From Sphingomonas sp. BK345 (lineage in GTDB: Bacteria > Pseudomonadota > Alphaproteobacteria > Sphingomonadales > Sphingomonadaceae), in assembly GCF_014193845.1 (NCBI RefSeq), contig NZ_JACHZX010000002.1, positions 822,568-886,567 of the forward strand: a stretch of DNA of 64,000 nucleotides, read 5' to 3'. The position numbers and the translations under genes were made by a program. Under the pieces are notes generated by a model, which was given only the letters and a program-made list of their open reading frames with translations, had not been told where the DNA came from and did not search any database. Of the stretch, positions 36,705 through 44,743 are shown in pieces (position 1 is the first letter of the stretch; each line of letters begins with the position of its first letter).

Positions 36705-36918
36705 CCCGATCACCCGTGAGCCGATGAGCGATGTCGCCGAGGTCATCGCGATCCTTGCTGATCCGGCGACCAGCTACTGGCTGCGCGATGCGATCGTCTC
36801 AGCCTGCCAGCGTGATCCGTTCGACGCCGAGCGGGACGCCCTGGCGCTCGCCGGCCTGCTGACCCGCCGCCTCGATGCGATCGTCACGCGGCACTTCGGC
36901 AGCCCTCGCCAGGCATGA
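36697..36918 (+). CDS. Hypothetical protein, 73 residues
   Basis: A small helical protein beginning MPDPITREPMSDVAEVIAIL and ending LTRRLDAIVTRHFGSP. The ATG at 36697 overlaps the previous stop (ATGCCTGA) and is preceded by GGGGGAGGG. No family recognised. A perfect GC-rich hairpin follows directly, closing the two-gene unit. Confidence 0.65.
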   Translation: MPDPITREPMSDVAEVIAILADPATSYWLRDAIVSACQRDPFDAERDALALAGLLTRRLDAIVTRHFGSPRQA

Positions 36919-36925
36919 CGAAGGT

Positions 36926-36950
36926 GCCCCGGCGGCGGTGCCGCCGGGGC
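36926..36950. terminator. Bidirectional terminator-like hairpin
   Basis: GCCCCGGCGGC-GGT-GCCGCCGGGGC: an 11-bp perfect stem with a 3-base loop between two convergent gene ends (36918 and 36964). No long T-run, but the stem and position suit termination in both directions. Confidence 0.75.
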
Positions 36951-36963
36951 GTATTCCGGGCCG

Positions 36964-37374
36964 TCAGAAGGGCAGGTCGTCGTCGATGTCGTTCTGGCCG
37001 GAAGGCTCGCCGCCACTCGCCGACTTGCCGCGGCTGAGGAACTGGACATCCTCGGCGATGATCTCGCAGCCGTACCGCTCGACCCCCTCGCGATCGGTCC
37101 ACTTGCTGTAGTGGATGCGGCCGCGCACCGACACCAGCATGCCCTTGGTCGCGTATTGCGCGACCGTCTTGCCGAGGCCGTTGAAGCAGGTGATGCGGTG
37201 CCACTCGGTCTCCTTGGCGGTGTAGCCGTTCGCATCCTTGAAGGTCTTGCCCTCGCCGTCGCGCTTGGGCCGGCTGGTGCCGAGGCTCAGGGTGGTGACG
37301 CGGGTCTCGCCGCGGGTGGAGCGGGTCTCGGGATCGGTGCCGAGATTGCCGACGAGAAAAACGGTGTTGGTCAT
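36964..37374 (-). CDS. ssb: Single-stranded DNA-binding protein
   Basis: A 136-residue SSB. The OB fold starts MTNTVFLVGNLGTDPETRST and continues through ETEWHRITCFNGLGKTVAQY and VSVRGRIHYSKWTDREG; the acidic tip is DDDLPF, the partner-binding tail. The middle linker is short, as in plasmid-encoded SSBs. It sits in the predicted leading region on the strand whose template is the incoming strand, the usual place for plasmid ssb genes that protect entering DNA and damp the SOS response. A structured leader lies upstream (37495-37571). Confidence 0.93.
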   Translation of the reverse strand: MTNTVFLVGNLGTDPETRSTRGETRVTTLSLGTSRPKRDGEGKTFKDANGYTAKETEWHRITCFNGLGKTVAQYATKGMLVSVRGRIHYSKWTDREGVERYGCEIIAEDVQFLSRGKSASGGEPSGQNDIDDDLPF

Positions 37375-37494
37375 GGCGCTTGCTCCTTGCGGATCGTCGG
37401 GACCGTCCCGATCGACGGAGCCCCGGCCATGGCGAGGCAGCCGGGCGGAGGCACCGAGCGGCCTGCAGGGACGGGAGGGGAACCCTGGGAGACC

Positions 37495-37571
37495 AGGCTG
37501 GCGCGGGCAGCGGAGGCGAAGCCGGAGCAACACGGGCCTGGTCGGGAAGGGTTGCCTGCGCTCGCGCCCGC
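37495..37571 (-). promoter_or_regulatory. Structured leader A upstream of ssb
   Basis: Contains four blocks that recur in the same order upstream of the DUF2493 gene: AGGCTGGCGCGGGC (37495), GCAACACGGGCC (37527), GGGTTGC (37549) and TCGCGCCCGC (37562). GCAAC and GTTGC are complementary and would pair. It lies 120-200 bases upstream of ssb. Candidate regulatory RNA leader, or a single-strand promoter as in the F plasmid leading region. Confidence 0.6.
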
Positions 37572-37634
37572 CATAGGGGTGAGCAGTCGATGGGAATGGT
37601 CCTGACCCGGCCGGATCGCGCACGCCCGAAAGTG

Positions 37635-38090
37635 CTACCGTCTGGTGCTGGAGGTTCGCGCCGATCGACACAGACGGTTTCCGCCGTAGCGGGCCCACGC
37701 CAGCGCATAGCCGTCCCGGACCATCGCGCAGGAGAGGTCGCCAACTTGCTGAGAACGGCACAAGGCGCCGGTCCGATCGCCCTTCGCGGAGCCGTTCGAC
37801 ACGCAGGTGAGAGGGGAACCACGGACCACGATGTGCCCGGTGCGGAGCGTGCCGCGGGCTCCGCCCAAGAGGGCGACGAGATGGTCGCGTGCGGCGCGAC
37901 CGCTGGCGCGAGGACAGGGATGTCTTGGCCGGCAGGTCTCGTCCATCTCGCGGGCGGCGATGCCTTCCAGCCGAATGCGCGGCCCTTCCGCACACCAGAT
38001 CGGACCGTCCCCGTCCCAAACCGCGACGGGCGTACAGGTGAAGGTGGTGCCGGGGGCGACGACGCTGGCGAGGAGCAGAAGCGGGATCAT
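37635..38090 (-). CDS. Secreted SNase-like (thermonuclease-fold) protein
   Basis: A 151-residue protein with a signal-peptide-like start MIPLLLLASVVAPGTTF and a nuclease-like core CTPVAVWDGDGPIWC, PRIRLEGIAAREMDE (the D-G-D and R-I-R-L-x-G-I-x-A-x-E pattern of staphylococcal nuclease-like proteins) and a C-terminal DGYALAWARYGG. It would act outside the cytoplasm or in the periplasm. The longer frame to 38264 lacks support; I use the ATG at 38090. It follows the convergent DUF2161 gene's promoter region and precedes the ssb leader. Confidence 0.82.
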   Translation of the reverse strand: MIPLLLLASVVAPGTTFTCTPVAVWDGDGPIWCAEGPRIRLEGIAAREMDETCRPRHPCPRASGRAARDHLVALLGGARGTLRTGHIVVRGSPLTCVSNGSAKGDRTGALCRSQQVGDLSCAMVRDGYALAWARYGGNRLCRSARTSSTRR

Positions 38091-38195
38091 CGCCGATGCT
38101 CTTACGCAAAGGTGCACGACAGGCCACCCTGCAGCGCAGCGGCGCCGACCGGCGAGCGGTTTGAGGCGACAAGGGAGCGAGCTAGTGAGGACGGA

Positions 38196-38855
38196 ATGAC
38201 CCTGATCAAGCCTGTCAGCGAGACCGCGCTCTATGCGCCGATCAAGCGCTTCCTCGGGCGTCATGGGTTCGAGGTGAAGGGGGAGATCTGCGGCTGCGAC
38301 ATCGTCGGGCTGGCACCTGGCGAGCCGCCGCTCGTGGTCGTCACCGAGCTCAAGCTATCCTTCTCGCTCGAGCTGCTGCTGCAGGCGGTCGAGCGGACGC
38401 GCTCGTCCGACATCGTCTATGTCGCGGTGCCGGCCACGCGCCGCGGCCGCGACCAGGACCGCCGGGTGCATCGGCTCTGCCAATTGCTGGGACTGGGCCT
38501 GCTCGCGGTCGACCTGCGATTAGGCACGGTCACCGTGCTCGGCGAGCCTGCGCCCTACCGACCGCGGCCCAGCCTGCCGCAGCGGCGGCGCCTCGTCGCT
38601 GAGCATCGCCGTCGAAAGGGCGACCCGACCCAGGGTGGATCGACCCGCCAGCCGATCATGACAGCGTATCGCCAGCGCACGATCGCGTGCGCCGAGGCGA
38701 TGCGGGATGGACCGAAGCGACCGAGGGATCTGCGCGGGCTCGCGGAGGATGCGGGCGGTATCCTGCTGCGCAACGTTTATGGCTGGTTCGAGCGCGTGGA
38801 GAAGGGGCTCTATGCGCTGTCCGAGCGTGGCCGGCTTGCGATCGGCGATATCTAA
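38196..38855 (+). CDS. DUF2161 family protein (PDDEXK-like)
   Basis: A 219-residue protein of the DUF2161 group, probably a nuclease-like fold: VKGEICGCDIVGL supplies the aspartate and VVVTELKLSFS the E-x-K pair. The second half looks like a winged helix (ACAEAMRDGPKRPRDLRGLA, YGWFERVEKGLYALSERG). Start ATG at 38196, preceded by GAGGACGGA. It is one of few plus-strand genes here. Function unknown; a DNA-cleaving or DNA-binding role is inferred from the fold. Confidence 0.8.
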   Translation: MTLIKPVSETALYAPIKRFLGRHGFEVKGEICGCDIVGLAPGEPPLVVVTELKLSFSLELLLQAVERTRSSDIVYVAVPATRRGRDQDRRVHRLCQLLGLGLLAVDLRLGTVTVLGEPAPYRPRPSLPQRRRLVAEHRRRKGDPTQGGSTRQPIMTAYRQRTIACAEAMRDGPKRPRDLRGLAEDAGGILLRNVYGWFERVEKGLYALSERGRLAIGDI

Positions 38856-38912
38856 AAGAGGTCTCTACCGCCCCCGGAGCAGGAAGCGGCATAGTCCAAA
38901 GCCGGGGAAGAA

Positions 38913-38934
38913 GGGCGCCGCCGAAGCGGCGCCC
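38913..38934. terminator. Terminator-like hairpin between convergent genes
   Basis: GGGCGCCGC-CGAA-GCGGCGCCC, a 9-bp perfect stem with a tetraloop between the stops at 38855 and 38943. No long T-run; suits bidirectional termination. Confidence 0.75.
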
Positions 38935-38942
38935 GGAAGGGT

Positions 38943-39914
38943 TCAAGCCGCAAGCGCCTCGCCCGAGGTACGGGCATGGTGCTTGGGGTTGGTGCCGAGC
39001 GGACCACGCCGGTCGACGACGGCAATCCCGCGCTCCTTAGCCTGGATGACGAGCCGCTCCAGCACGCCGTTGCCGGCGAACGCGACGACGTAGCGCGGCT
39101 TCAATCCGAGCATCTGCTCGTTGCGGCGGAAGCCTGCCCGGGCGCCGAGCCGCGTGTCGAGGCTGAACGCGATCTGCGGCACCTTGTGACGCTCGGCCCA
39201 GGACGCCGCGAGCCGGTCGGCACCCTTGCCGTCGCCGCCATGGACGAGGACCATGTCCGCGACATTGGCGCGCACCCGGTCGAGCGTGCGCCAGATCGCG
39301 TCGCCATAGGCCTTGGCATCGTCCGCGCTACCGAAGCTCAGCCGTCCGCCGGCAAAGACGACGGGCGTGCCCTCAGGCATCGCGGCCCGGCGCTTGCCTT
39401 CGGCGCGGGCCTTCAGGAACTCGCGTCCCTGGACCACAGCGGAGGTGCTCAGCGCGTCGTGGCTGAGCCGCGAGCCGCCGGCCGGCTTCCAGGACGATCC
39501 GGTCTCGGCGAGGTAGAGCGCTGCCGCCGTTTCGCGGAGTGCCTCCAGCGCCAGCATCTCGCCTTCGGCCGCTTGCGCGCGCTCGACCTGCTGTTCGAGT
39601 TCAGCGGTGTGGACCTCCGAGCCGTCGTTGGTCGCGAGCAGCAGCCGGATCTCGTCGGTCGCCCGGTCGATGCGGGTCGAGGCCTTGGCAGCGGCGCGAT
39701 GGAAGAGGTTCACGAAGCCCCAGCCGAGCTCCTCGGCCTGGTCCTCGAGGATGGTGTCGGTGAACAGCGCGAACAGGTCGGACCAGACGGCGGCGAGCGT
39801 CTGGTCGATTGCTTCCGGCTCGGGTCGGGCGAGGGGACGCGCACCGGGATCGCTGGCGATCGAGAGATGCCCGAGTTCGAGCGCAGCGAGCTGGGCGGCA
39901 AGGGTGGTCGGCAT
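38943..39914 (-). CDS. DUF2493 (SLOG/YspA-like) domain protein
   Basis: A 323-residue protein. The first 170 residues are helical (LAAVWSDLFALFTDTILEDQ, AELEQQVERAQAAEGEMLAL); the rest is a Rossmann-like DUF2493 domain: TPVVFAGGRLSFGSADDAKA, VHGGDGKGADRLAASWAERH and RNEQMLGLKPRYVVAFAGNG. The GGDGKGADRLA loop is the nucleotide-binding feature of this SLOG-related group. Such proteins are common on sphingomonad and rhizobial plasmids; activity is unproven. AGGAG precedes the ATG at 39914. A leader related to the ssb leader lies upstream. Confidence 0.85.
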   Translation of the reverse strand: MPTTLAAQLAALELGHLSIASDPGARPLARPEPEAIDQTLAAVWSDLFALFTDTILEDQAEELGWGFVNLFHRAAAKASTRIDRATDEIRLLLATNDGSEVHTAELEQQVERAQAAEGEMLALEALRETAAALYLAETGSSWKPAGGSRLSHDALSTSAVVQGREFLKARAEGKRRAAMPEGTPVVFAGGRLSFGSADDAKAYGDAIWRTLDRVRANVADMVLVHGGDGKGADRLAASWAERHKVPQIAFSLDTRLGARAGFRRNEQMLGLKPRYVVAFAGNGVLERLVIQAKERGIAVVDRRGPLGTNPKHHARTSGEALAA

Positions 39915-40001
39915 GAGAGGTCTCCTGTCAGACGCCGCGGATCTGCGGCGACGCGTGCCCTCCCACCCGGCGGCATCAGGGCCGGGCGCCACCCCCCGAC
40001 A

Positions 40002-40112
40002 AGGCTGGCGCGGGCCGCCTCGCGAGGGCGCCAGCCCAGGCGAGGCAACACGGGCCGCAGGCGGGCGGGTTGCGCCTGGATCGCCGGCGGGTAGAAGGCC
40101 TCTCGCGCCCGC
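40002..40112 (-). promoter_or_regulatory. Structured leader B upstream of DUF2493 gene
   Basis: Same four blocks, in the same order, as leader A: AGGCTGGCGCGGGC (40002), GCAACACGGGCC (40045), GGGTTGC (40067), TCGCGCCCGC (40103). Spacing is longer, with different sequence between blocks, which argues for a selected structure and not a recent duplication. It lies 90-200 bases upstream of the DUF2493 start. A further short dyad CGCCGC/GCGGCG is at about 39932-39949. Confidence 0.6.
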
Positions 40113-40145
40113 ACCGCGGCACTGGCCGGACCTCGTATCCGGCTC

Positions 40146-40790
40146 TCAGGCGACGAGCCTCGGCTGGCTTTCGGGCAAGCATGCCAGCCCGATCTCGCGC
40201 GCAATCCGTGCCGCCAGCCGAGCGTGGTCGACCAGCTCGGTCATGCGAGCCCAATGATTGCGCTCGCCGACATGGTCGGACCGGCCGCGGCACCGGCGAA
40301 ACAGGATCTCGCCCGGCCCGAAGCCGCCGATCGAGACCTGGCAGTAGAGCTCTTCCCCGTGGAGGATGACCTCGCCCGACACCGCTGGACCGCCAGCACA
40401 GACGCGAATGTCGTATCGGCCGCGCTCGAGTTGCAGCGCGTCGGCAAGCCGCTTCAGCGCCCGCCGTGCTTCCGTGTGGAAGGTCCGCTTGGCGTCAGCG
40501 TCATGATCGACGCCGCGCGCGGCGAGCAGGGTCAGCAACGGGGTGCGCGCAATCTCGGCCAAGGCATCGCCGCAGAGCGTGCGAAGGGCCGGCCGATCCG
40601 GCATCGTGGTCGTCGCGACAGCCCCGAGATGCCGGGCGAGTAGCACCACGGCAGGGTCGGATTCGAATGACTTGCCGGCGTTGCGGCAGTCCTTGGCAGC
40701 GGCCTGGATGGCGTGGAGGCAAGCAGCAATGGTGTCGAGGCCGCTCGGATCGAGCGCCTGCGCGAAGCGGTAGCCGACATCGTAGGTCAT
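40146..40790 (-). CDS. Hypothetical protein, 214 residues
   Basis: A protein starting MTYDVGYRFAQALDPSGLDT. The N-terminal half is helical (AACLHAIQAAAKDCRNAG, RTLCGDALAEIARTPLLTLL), the C-terminal half strand-rich with GRYDIRVCAGGPAVSGEVIL and RCRGRSDHVGERNHWARMTE. GGGAG lies before the ATG at 40790. No family recognised. It stands between leader B and ardC, in line with minus-strand leading-region genes, and may be another anti-defence or establishment factor. Confidence 0.72.
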   Translation of the reverse strand: MTYDVGYRFAQALDPSGLDTIAACLHAIQAAAKDCRNAGKSFESDPAVVLLARHLGAVATTTMPDRPALRTLCGDALAEIARTPLLTLLAARGVDHDADAKRTFHTEARRALKRLADALQLERGRYDIRVCAGGPAVSGEVILHGEELYCQVSIGGFGPGEILFRRCRGRSDHVGERNHWARMTELVDHARLAARIAREIGLACLPESQPRLVA

Positions 40791-40856
40791 TAGAAAATCT
40801 CCCGAGGAGAGGAGGTGCAAACAGCGATCCTTTGCGGGCCGCCGAGAGGGTGCGGG

Positions 40857-41771
40857 TCAGGCGGCGAGCGACAGCTCGGCGGGGCGCTCGGCGCGGCCGA
40901 GCTTCAGCAGATAGGCGGAGGCCTCCTCGGCCTTGGCGGCCGCGGTCAGGATCGCGCGGGCATCGGTCTTGAGGACCTTGAGCCAGCTGCCGAGATAGCT
41001 CGCATGATCGTCGAGATGGTCGACTGGCAGCCCAAGTTCGGCGCCGATCATCGCCGAGGCGAGCTCGGCGACCAGCTCCTCGACGGCGTAAGCGTCGCTC
41101 CCGAAGCGACCACCTAGCGAGCGGTCCAGTCGGCTTCGGTGTCCCGTCCAGTGCGCAAGCTCATGCGCCAGTGTCGACCGGTAGAGGTCGCGCGTCCGGA
41201 ACTGCGACACCTTCGGCATGGTGATCTGGTCGGTCGAGGGCATGTAATAGGCCTCGCTGCCACCGTGGCGCAGCAACGCCGGAATAGCGGCGAAGAAGGT
41301 GTCGAGTTCGCGATCACGCGCAGTCGGTTCGGGCAGCGACACGGGCTCGGGCCGGAACCGCTCGGGCAGCCCATTGATTTGGTCGACGTTGAAGACGGTA
41401 AAGCTCTTCAGCACGCGGCGCGCCTCGTCTTCGCGCTCGCCCGTCGCGGGATCCTCAATCTCCTTGGTATAGCTCTTGTAGAAGATGGCGAGCGTACCGC
41501 GCTCGCCCTTGCGCACCTGGCCTCCGAGCAGCTGTGCCTGGTGGTAGGTCATCCAGGTCGGCGAGCCGAAGCCGCGCGATTGTGCCGCCATCCAGAGCCA
41601 GATGACGTTGACCCCTCGATAAGGCGTTCCGCAGACGCGCAAGGGCCTGGAGACAGGACCGCCGGTCCAGGGCTGGCGCCAGGGCCTGACGCCGGCCTCC
41701 AGGCGTTCGATGATGGCGTTGGTGATTGTCTCGGCGGGGCTGGTCGGCGGGGTGGATCGGCTGTGGCGCAT
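40857..41771 (-). CDS. ardC: ArdC-like antirestriction protein
   Basis: A 304-residue protein with the ArdC architecture: an N-terminal ssDNA-binding domain (TITNAIIERLEAGVRPWRQP, LRVCGTPYRGVNVIWLWMAA) and a C-terminal zincin metallopeptidase-like domain with HELAHWTGH. ArdC of IncW plasmids shields incoming single-stranded DNA from restriction and helps conjugation into some hosts. It is in the predicted leading region and is transcribed from the strand that enters first. A small hairpin CGAGCCG-GAT-CGGCTCG lies at 41791-41807, 20 bases upstream of the start. Confidence 0.92.
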   Translation of the reverse strand: MRHSRSTPPTSPAETITNAIIERLEAGVRPWRQPWTGGPVSRPLRVCGTPYRGVNVIWLWMAAQSRGFGSPTWMTYHQAQLLGGQVRKGERGTLAIFYKSYTKEIEDPATGEREDEARRVLKSFTVFNVDQINGLPERFRPEPVSLPEPTARDRELDTFFAAIPALLRHGGSEAYYMPSTDQITMPKVSQFRTRDLYRSTLAHELAHWTGHRSRLDRSLGGRFGSDAYAVEELVAELASAMIGAELGLPVDHLDDHASYLGSWLKVLKTDARAILTAAAKAEEASAYLLKLGRAERPAELSLAA

Positions 41772-41846
41772 CGCGCGGCTCCTCTGATCACGAGCCGGAT
41801 CGGCTCGCCCCGGCGACAGCCGTCTCCCCTCTCTCGCGAAGCCGAA

Positions 41847-41880
41847 GAAAAAGGGGCGACCTCGAGGTGGAGGCCGCCCC
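41847..41880 (-). terminator. Intrinsic terminator downstream of the ParB-like gene
   Basis: On the minus strand: GGGGCGGCCTC ... GAGGTCGCCCC followed by TTTTTC. A strong GC stem with a T-run of five, 18 bases after the ParB-like stop. Confidence 0.85.
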
Positions 41881-41897
41881 AGAATGCCGCGTGCCGC

Positions 41898-43901
41898 TCA
41901 GGCAGCGTCGCGGTCGATCACGTCGCTGACATGATCGAGCTCGGTCGCGCTGGCGTCGGCATTGCCCGGCAGCGTGGCCGGATCGCCGTCGGCTTGGCCG
42001 CCAGGCTCGGGTGCGAAGCGCATCGCGGCCGGAAGCCACGCCCGTGCCGCCTGCTTGGTGCTGACCTCGCCGATAAAGTCGCCAGCACAGATCTTCTCGC
42101 AGGTGGCGGCGAGGTCGGCTTTCTTGGCATTGCCGTAGCGCGCGGCAAGTGCGGGTCCGTCGATCTCGGCCAGCGCGTCGAACATGACGGGCTTGGTGAC
42201 CTTGTCGAAGAAGTTTGCCGCTGTCGGCCGCCACCAGGCGGCGACGTCGATGTCGAGCAGACGGCCCAGATGATCGTGGAAGCGGCAGCCGCCAGTGCCC
42301 GTACCCGCAACGCTCGCCTCGAGACTGCCGGCAACCGCGTGGCCGAGCCACGCCGCTCGTTCGTCGGGCCCGAGCGCGCGAAAGGCGTCGAACCGCGCCT
42401 CGGCGGTGTCGAAGGTGGTCCAGCTGCGGTCGAGCGCCTGGTCGGCTTCCGCGCGAGCGAGGGTGGCGGGCGCTTCGGGCGTCTTGAACCCGATCACCGG
42501 CTCCTGAGGCGGCCGGGCGCTAAGCGACGAGCCGTACCGCTCCGCCCCGTGGCCGGGCTTGCGGTCGACCATCAGGAAGATTGCGAGATCGAGTGCGAAG
42601 TCCGGGTCTGCCGCGACATGGACCGCGAGGATGTCGCGGCGCTGGATGGCGAGCTCGTCGGTCAGCCGCTGCGAGAGACCGACGGCGCGTGGGGCAGGTT
42701 CGCCCGCGTCCTTATCGGCGTCGTCGGGCCCATTCTCTTCCTGCGGCGTCCGCTCGACGTAGAGCGTCTGGTGCAGCCGCGGCGTGCCGTCGGGGCCGAG
42801 GACGAGGAAGGCGCCGATCTGGGGCCGCAGCGCCTCGTCGAGCACCGGCGGCTTGTCGGTGATCGCCTCGACCGCCTTCTCGATGGTCTCGAGCTCGACT
42901 TCGGCCTGTGCACGGTCCTCGTCGCTGCTCGCCTCGTTTTCCAGCAGGGCGATCTTGTCCGCTGCCTGAGCCTCAAGCGTTGCAACCTGCTCCTGCTCGC
43001 TGTCGGTCAGCGCCGCGGGCTCGAGCTCGACCCGCTCGAGACCTTCGGTCTGCTGCCAGTCGACATAGCGGTCGAGCGTTGGGCGGATCCAGGCATAGCC
43101 GGTCTCGGCCGCGAGCGTCGCGGCGGCGTCGTCCATCTTCTCGTTGGCGAGCCGTTCGAGGATGGCGATGTCGAGCCAGCGGGTAGAGGTGTCGTCGGCG
43201 AAGAGATCGCGGTCGATGCGGCCGCCCGCTGCGAGGTAGGCGTCCTCGCCGACAAGCCGGGCGCGCGGATCGGCGGCGGAGACGGTCGCCTGCGTCATCA
43301 TGCGCCGGATGCTGTCCGGGTGCGCCCCGCCATAGCCGCGGCTCATCTGGTCGAAGACATGCGCCTGGCGCTCGCGGTCGGGCGTCGAGGCGTAGGCCTT
43401 GGCGATGTCGAGGGTGATCTCGCCGTCGGCGAGTGCCTGGAACACCACCGGCGCGAGGCTCGCGAGCCGGAGGCGGCCTTCGACGAACCGCACGGTAACG
43501 CCGAACCGACGAGCCACGCCGTCGACGTCCGAACCCTGTTCGATGAAATGCTGGAAGGCGAGGCATTCGTCCGCCGGGTTCAGCGCCAGCTTCTGGAAGT
43601 TTTCGGCTAGGCTCGCCTCGGCCACCGCGCTGCCGAGATCGTCGAGCACGAGGCAGGGCACCGCGAAGTCGGCGGCGAGCTTGCCGTCGTCGGCGAGCGC
43701 CTTCAGCGCGGCATGGCGACGGCCACCTGCCTCGACGGCGAAGGTGCCGCGCGGCTTCTTGTTGGCGGTCACGATCAGGTTCTGGAGCAGGCCACGCGCT
43801 TCGATGTCGGCACGGAGCTGGGCGTCGGCGGCGGCATCGCTTCGGCGGCGGACATTGCGCTTGGAGGGCACGAGCTTGGCAAGCGGGATAGTCTGGATCA
43901 T
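41898..43901 (-). CDS. ParB/RepB/Spo0J-like nuclease-domain protein (plasmid)
   Basis: A 667-residue protein. The N-terminal ParB domain has IPLAKLVPSKRNVRRRSDAA, the box FAVEAGGRRHAALKAL and SLAENFQKLALNPADECLAF, followed by a HTH region VDGVARRFGVTVRFVEGRLR. The remaining 450 residues are charged and unlike chromosomal ParB. No parA is adjacent, so this is the large ParB-like type found on plasmids rather than a standard partner in segregation. The ATG at 43901 is favoured by the AGGAG nine bases upstream; a GTG at 43910 would abut it. A dyad CGAGCC/GGCTCG lies at 43920-43947. Confidence 0.88.
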   Translation of the reverse strand: MIQTIPLAKLVPSKRNVRRRSDAAADAQLRADIEARGLLQNLIVTANKKPRGTFAVEAGGRRHAALKALADDGKLAADFAVPCLVLDDLGSAVAEASLAENFQKLALNPADECLAFQHFIEQGSDVDGVARRFGVTVRFVEGRLRLASLAPVVFQALADGEITLDIAKAYASTPDRERQAHVFDQMSRGYGGAHPDSIRRMMTQATVSAADPRARLVGEDAYLAAGGRIDRDLFADDTSTRWLDIAILERLANEKMDDAAATLAAETGYAWIRPTLDRYVDWQQTEGLERVELEPAALTDSEQEQVATLEAQAADKIALLENEASSDEDRAQAEVELETIEKAVEAITDKPPVLDEALRPQIGAFLVLGPDGTPRLHQTLYVERTPQEENGPDDADKDAGEPAPRAVGLSQRLTDELAIQRRDILAVHVAADPDFALDLAIFLMVDRKPGHGAERYGSSLSARPPQEPVIGFKTPEAPATLARAEADQALDRSWTTFDTAEARFDAFRALGPDERAAWLGHAVAGSLEASVAGTGTGGCRFHDHLGRLLDIDVAAWWRPTAANFFDKVTKPVMFDALAEIDGPALAARYGNAKKADLAATCEKICAGDFIGEVSTKQAARAWLPAAMRFAPEPGGQADGDPATLPGNADASATELDHVSDVIDRDAA

Positions 43902-43995
43902 CGTCTTCACTCCTGGTGACGAGCCCGCGTGCGCTCACGCCGGCTCGCGCCATCCGACGCGTCCTCCTCTCTCAAACGGTGCGGGGAATGCCCGA

Positions 43996-44454
43996 TCAGG
44001 CGATCAGACGGCTGAGGCGTTCGTCGACCGATGCGGCGAAGGGGTTGATCACGACAGTGCCGCGCCACGCGAAGCCGCTCGACATGTCCTCGGAGAGGAG
44101 CAGCGCGCATCCTGCCTCGGCGGCGGCGTTGAGGATCAGCGCGTCCCAGAGCTGCAGCTGGTGGGCGCTGGAGAGATCGAGCGCCGAGAGGAAGGCCGAG
44201 CTGTTACTGTCGGCCGTCCCGAACGCTCGGGCCATGCGGAGCACCGTCTCGCGCGCCTCGTCGCGCGAGGCACCCGACCGGTTCAGCACCACATAGAGTT
44301 CGCCGAGGACCTGGACAGGGGCGATGAGCGAGGCTCGACTCCGCAATTGCCTCAGGAGCGTGCGGCCGGCTTCGATCTTTGCGGCATCGTCGGGATGGCG
44401 ACCGACGCCGGCGATATAGGCCAGGACGTTGGTGTCGAACGCGATACGGCTCAC
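43996..44454 (-). CDS. PIN-domain toxin (VapC-like)
   Basis: A 152-residue PIN ribonuclease. Acidic active-site residues appear in MSRIAFDTNVLAYIAG near the start, in the middle ELYVVLNRSG, and late in LQLWDALILNAAAEAG and LLLSEDMSSG. Free PIN toxins cleave tRNA or rRNA. It overlaps the antitoxin stop by four bases (ATGA at 44451-44454). Confidence 0.9.
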   Translation of the reverse strand: MSRIAFDTNVLAYIAGVGRHPDDAAKIEAGRTLLRQLRSRASLIAPVQVLGELYVVLNRSGASRDEARETVLRMARAFGTADSNSSAFLSALDLSSAHQLQLWDALILNAAAEAGCALLLSEDMSSGFAWRGTVVINPFAASVDERLSRLIA

Positions 44455-44684
44455 TCGTACAGATCCTCGCGCCGCCAGCCCTGGCCGTTGCGGCGGGGCA
44501 GGGCAGAGACGAAGTCGAGCAAAGCGTCGATCTCGGGGCCTTGCCGGTCGAGGTTGTCGACCGGGGTGACCTTTGCGACGGGGCGGCCACGCGAGGTGAC
44601 GACGAAGCTCTCGCCCTCCTGCACCTCGCGGAGCAGTTCGGAGAAGCGCTGGTTCGCGTCGCTGGCGCTGATCGCCCGTTCCAT
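44451..44684 (-). CDS. Phd/YefM-type antitoxin
   Basis: A 77-residue antitoxin. The Phd/YefM N-terminal DNA-binding fold is clear: MERAISASDANQRFSELLRE and GESFVVTSRGRPVAKVTPVD; the short C-terminal tail should bind the toxin. The ATG at 44684 is the family start; a frame to 44747 is possible. Autoregulation is likely through the dyad at 44696-44708. Confidence 0.9.
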   Translation of the reverse strand: MERAISASDANQRFSELLREVQEGESFVVTSRGRPVAKVTPVDNLDRQGPEIDALLDFVSALPRRNGQGWRREDLYE

Positions 44685-44695
44685 CACCGATCCTT

Positions 44696-44708
44696 TGTAG
44701 TGGCTACA
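44696..44708. promoter_or_regulatory. Operator dyad and promoter of toxin-antitoxin pair
   Basis: TGTAG-TGG-CTACA, a 5-bp perfect dyad 12 bases upstream of the antitoxin ATG. Further upstream on the minus strand, TCGACA and TATTTA are separated by 17 bases and make a plausible promoter. The placement fits Phd autorepression. Confidence 0.55.
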
Positions 44709-44743
44709 CCTAAATAGAGAATACGCGTCCTTGTGTCGACTGC

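Noticed and set aside
37380..38195. N-terminal extension of the DUF2161 frame
   Set aside because: The upstream part runs through the ssb leader and the antisense of the nuclease gene; the ATG at 38196 with GAGGACGGA is the better start.
41139..43610. 823-codon plus-strand frame
   Set aside because: Antisense to the ArdC and ParB-like genes, both with strong motifs; the frame has no recognisable domain.
44696..44708. TGTAG-TGG-CTACA as a third MerR site
   Set aside because: The dyad is not inside a 19-base promoter spacer and sits next to an antitoxin gene, so an antitoxin operator is the simpler reading.
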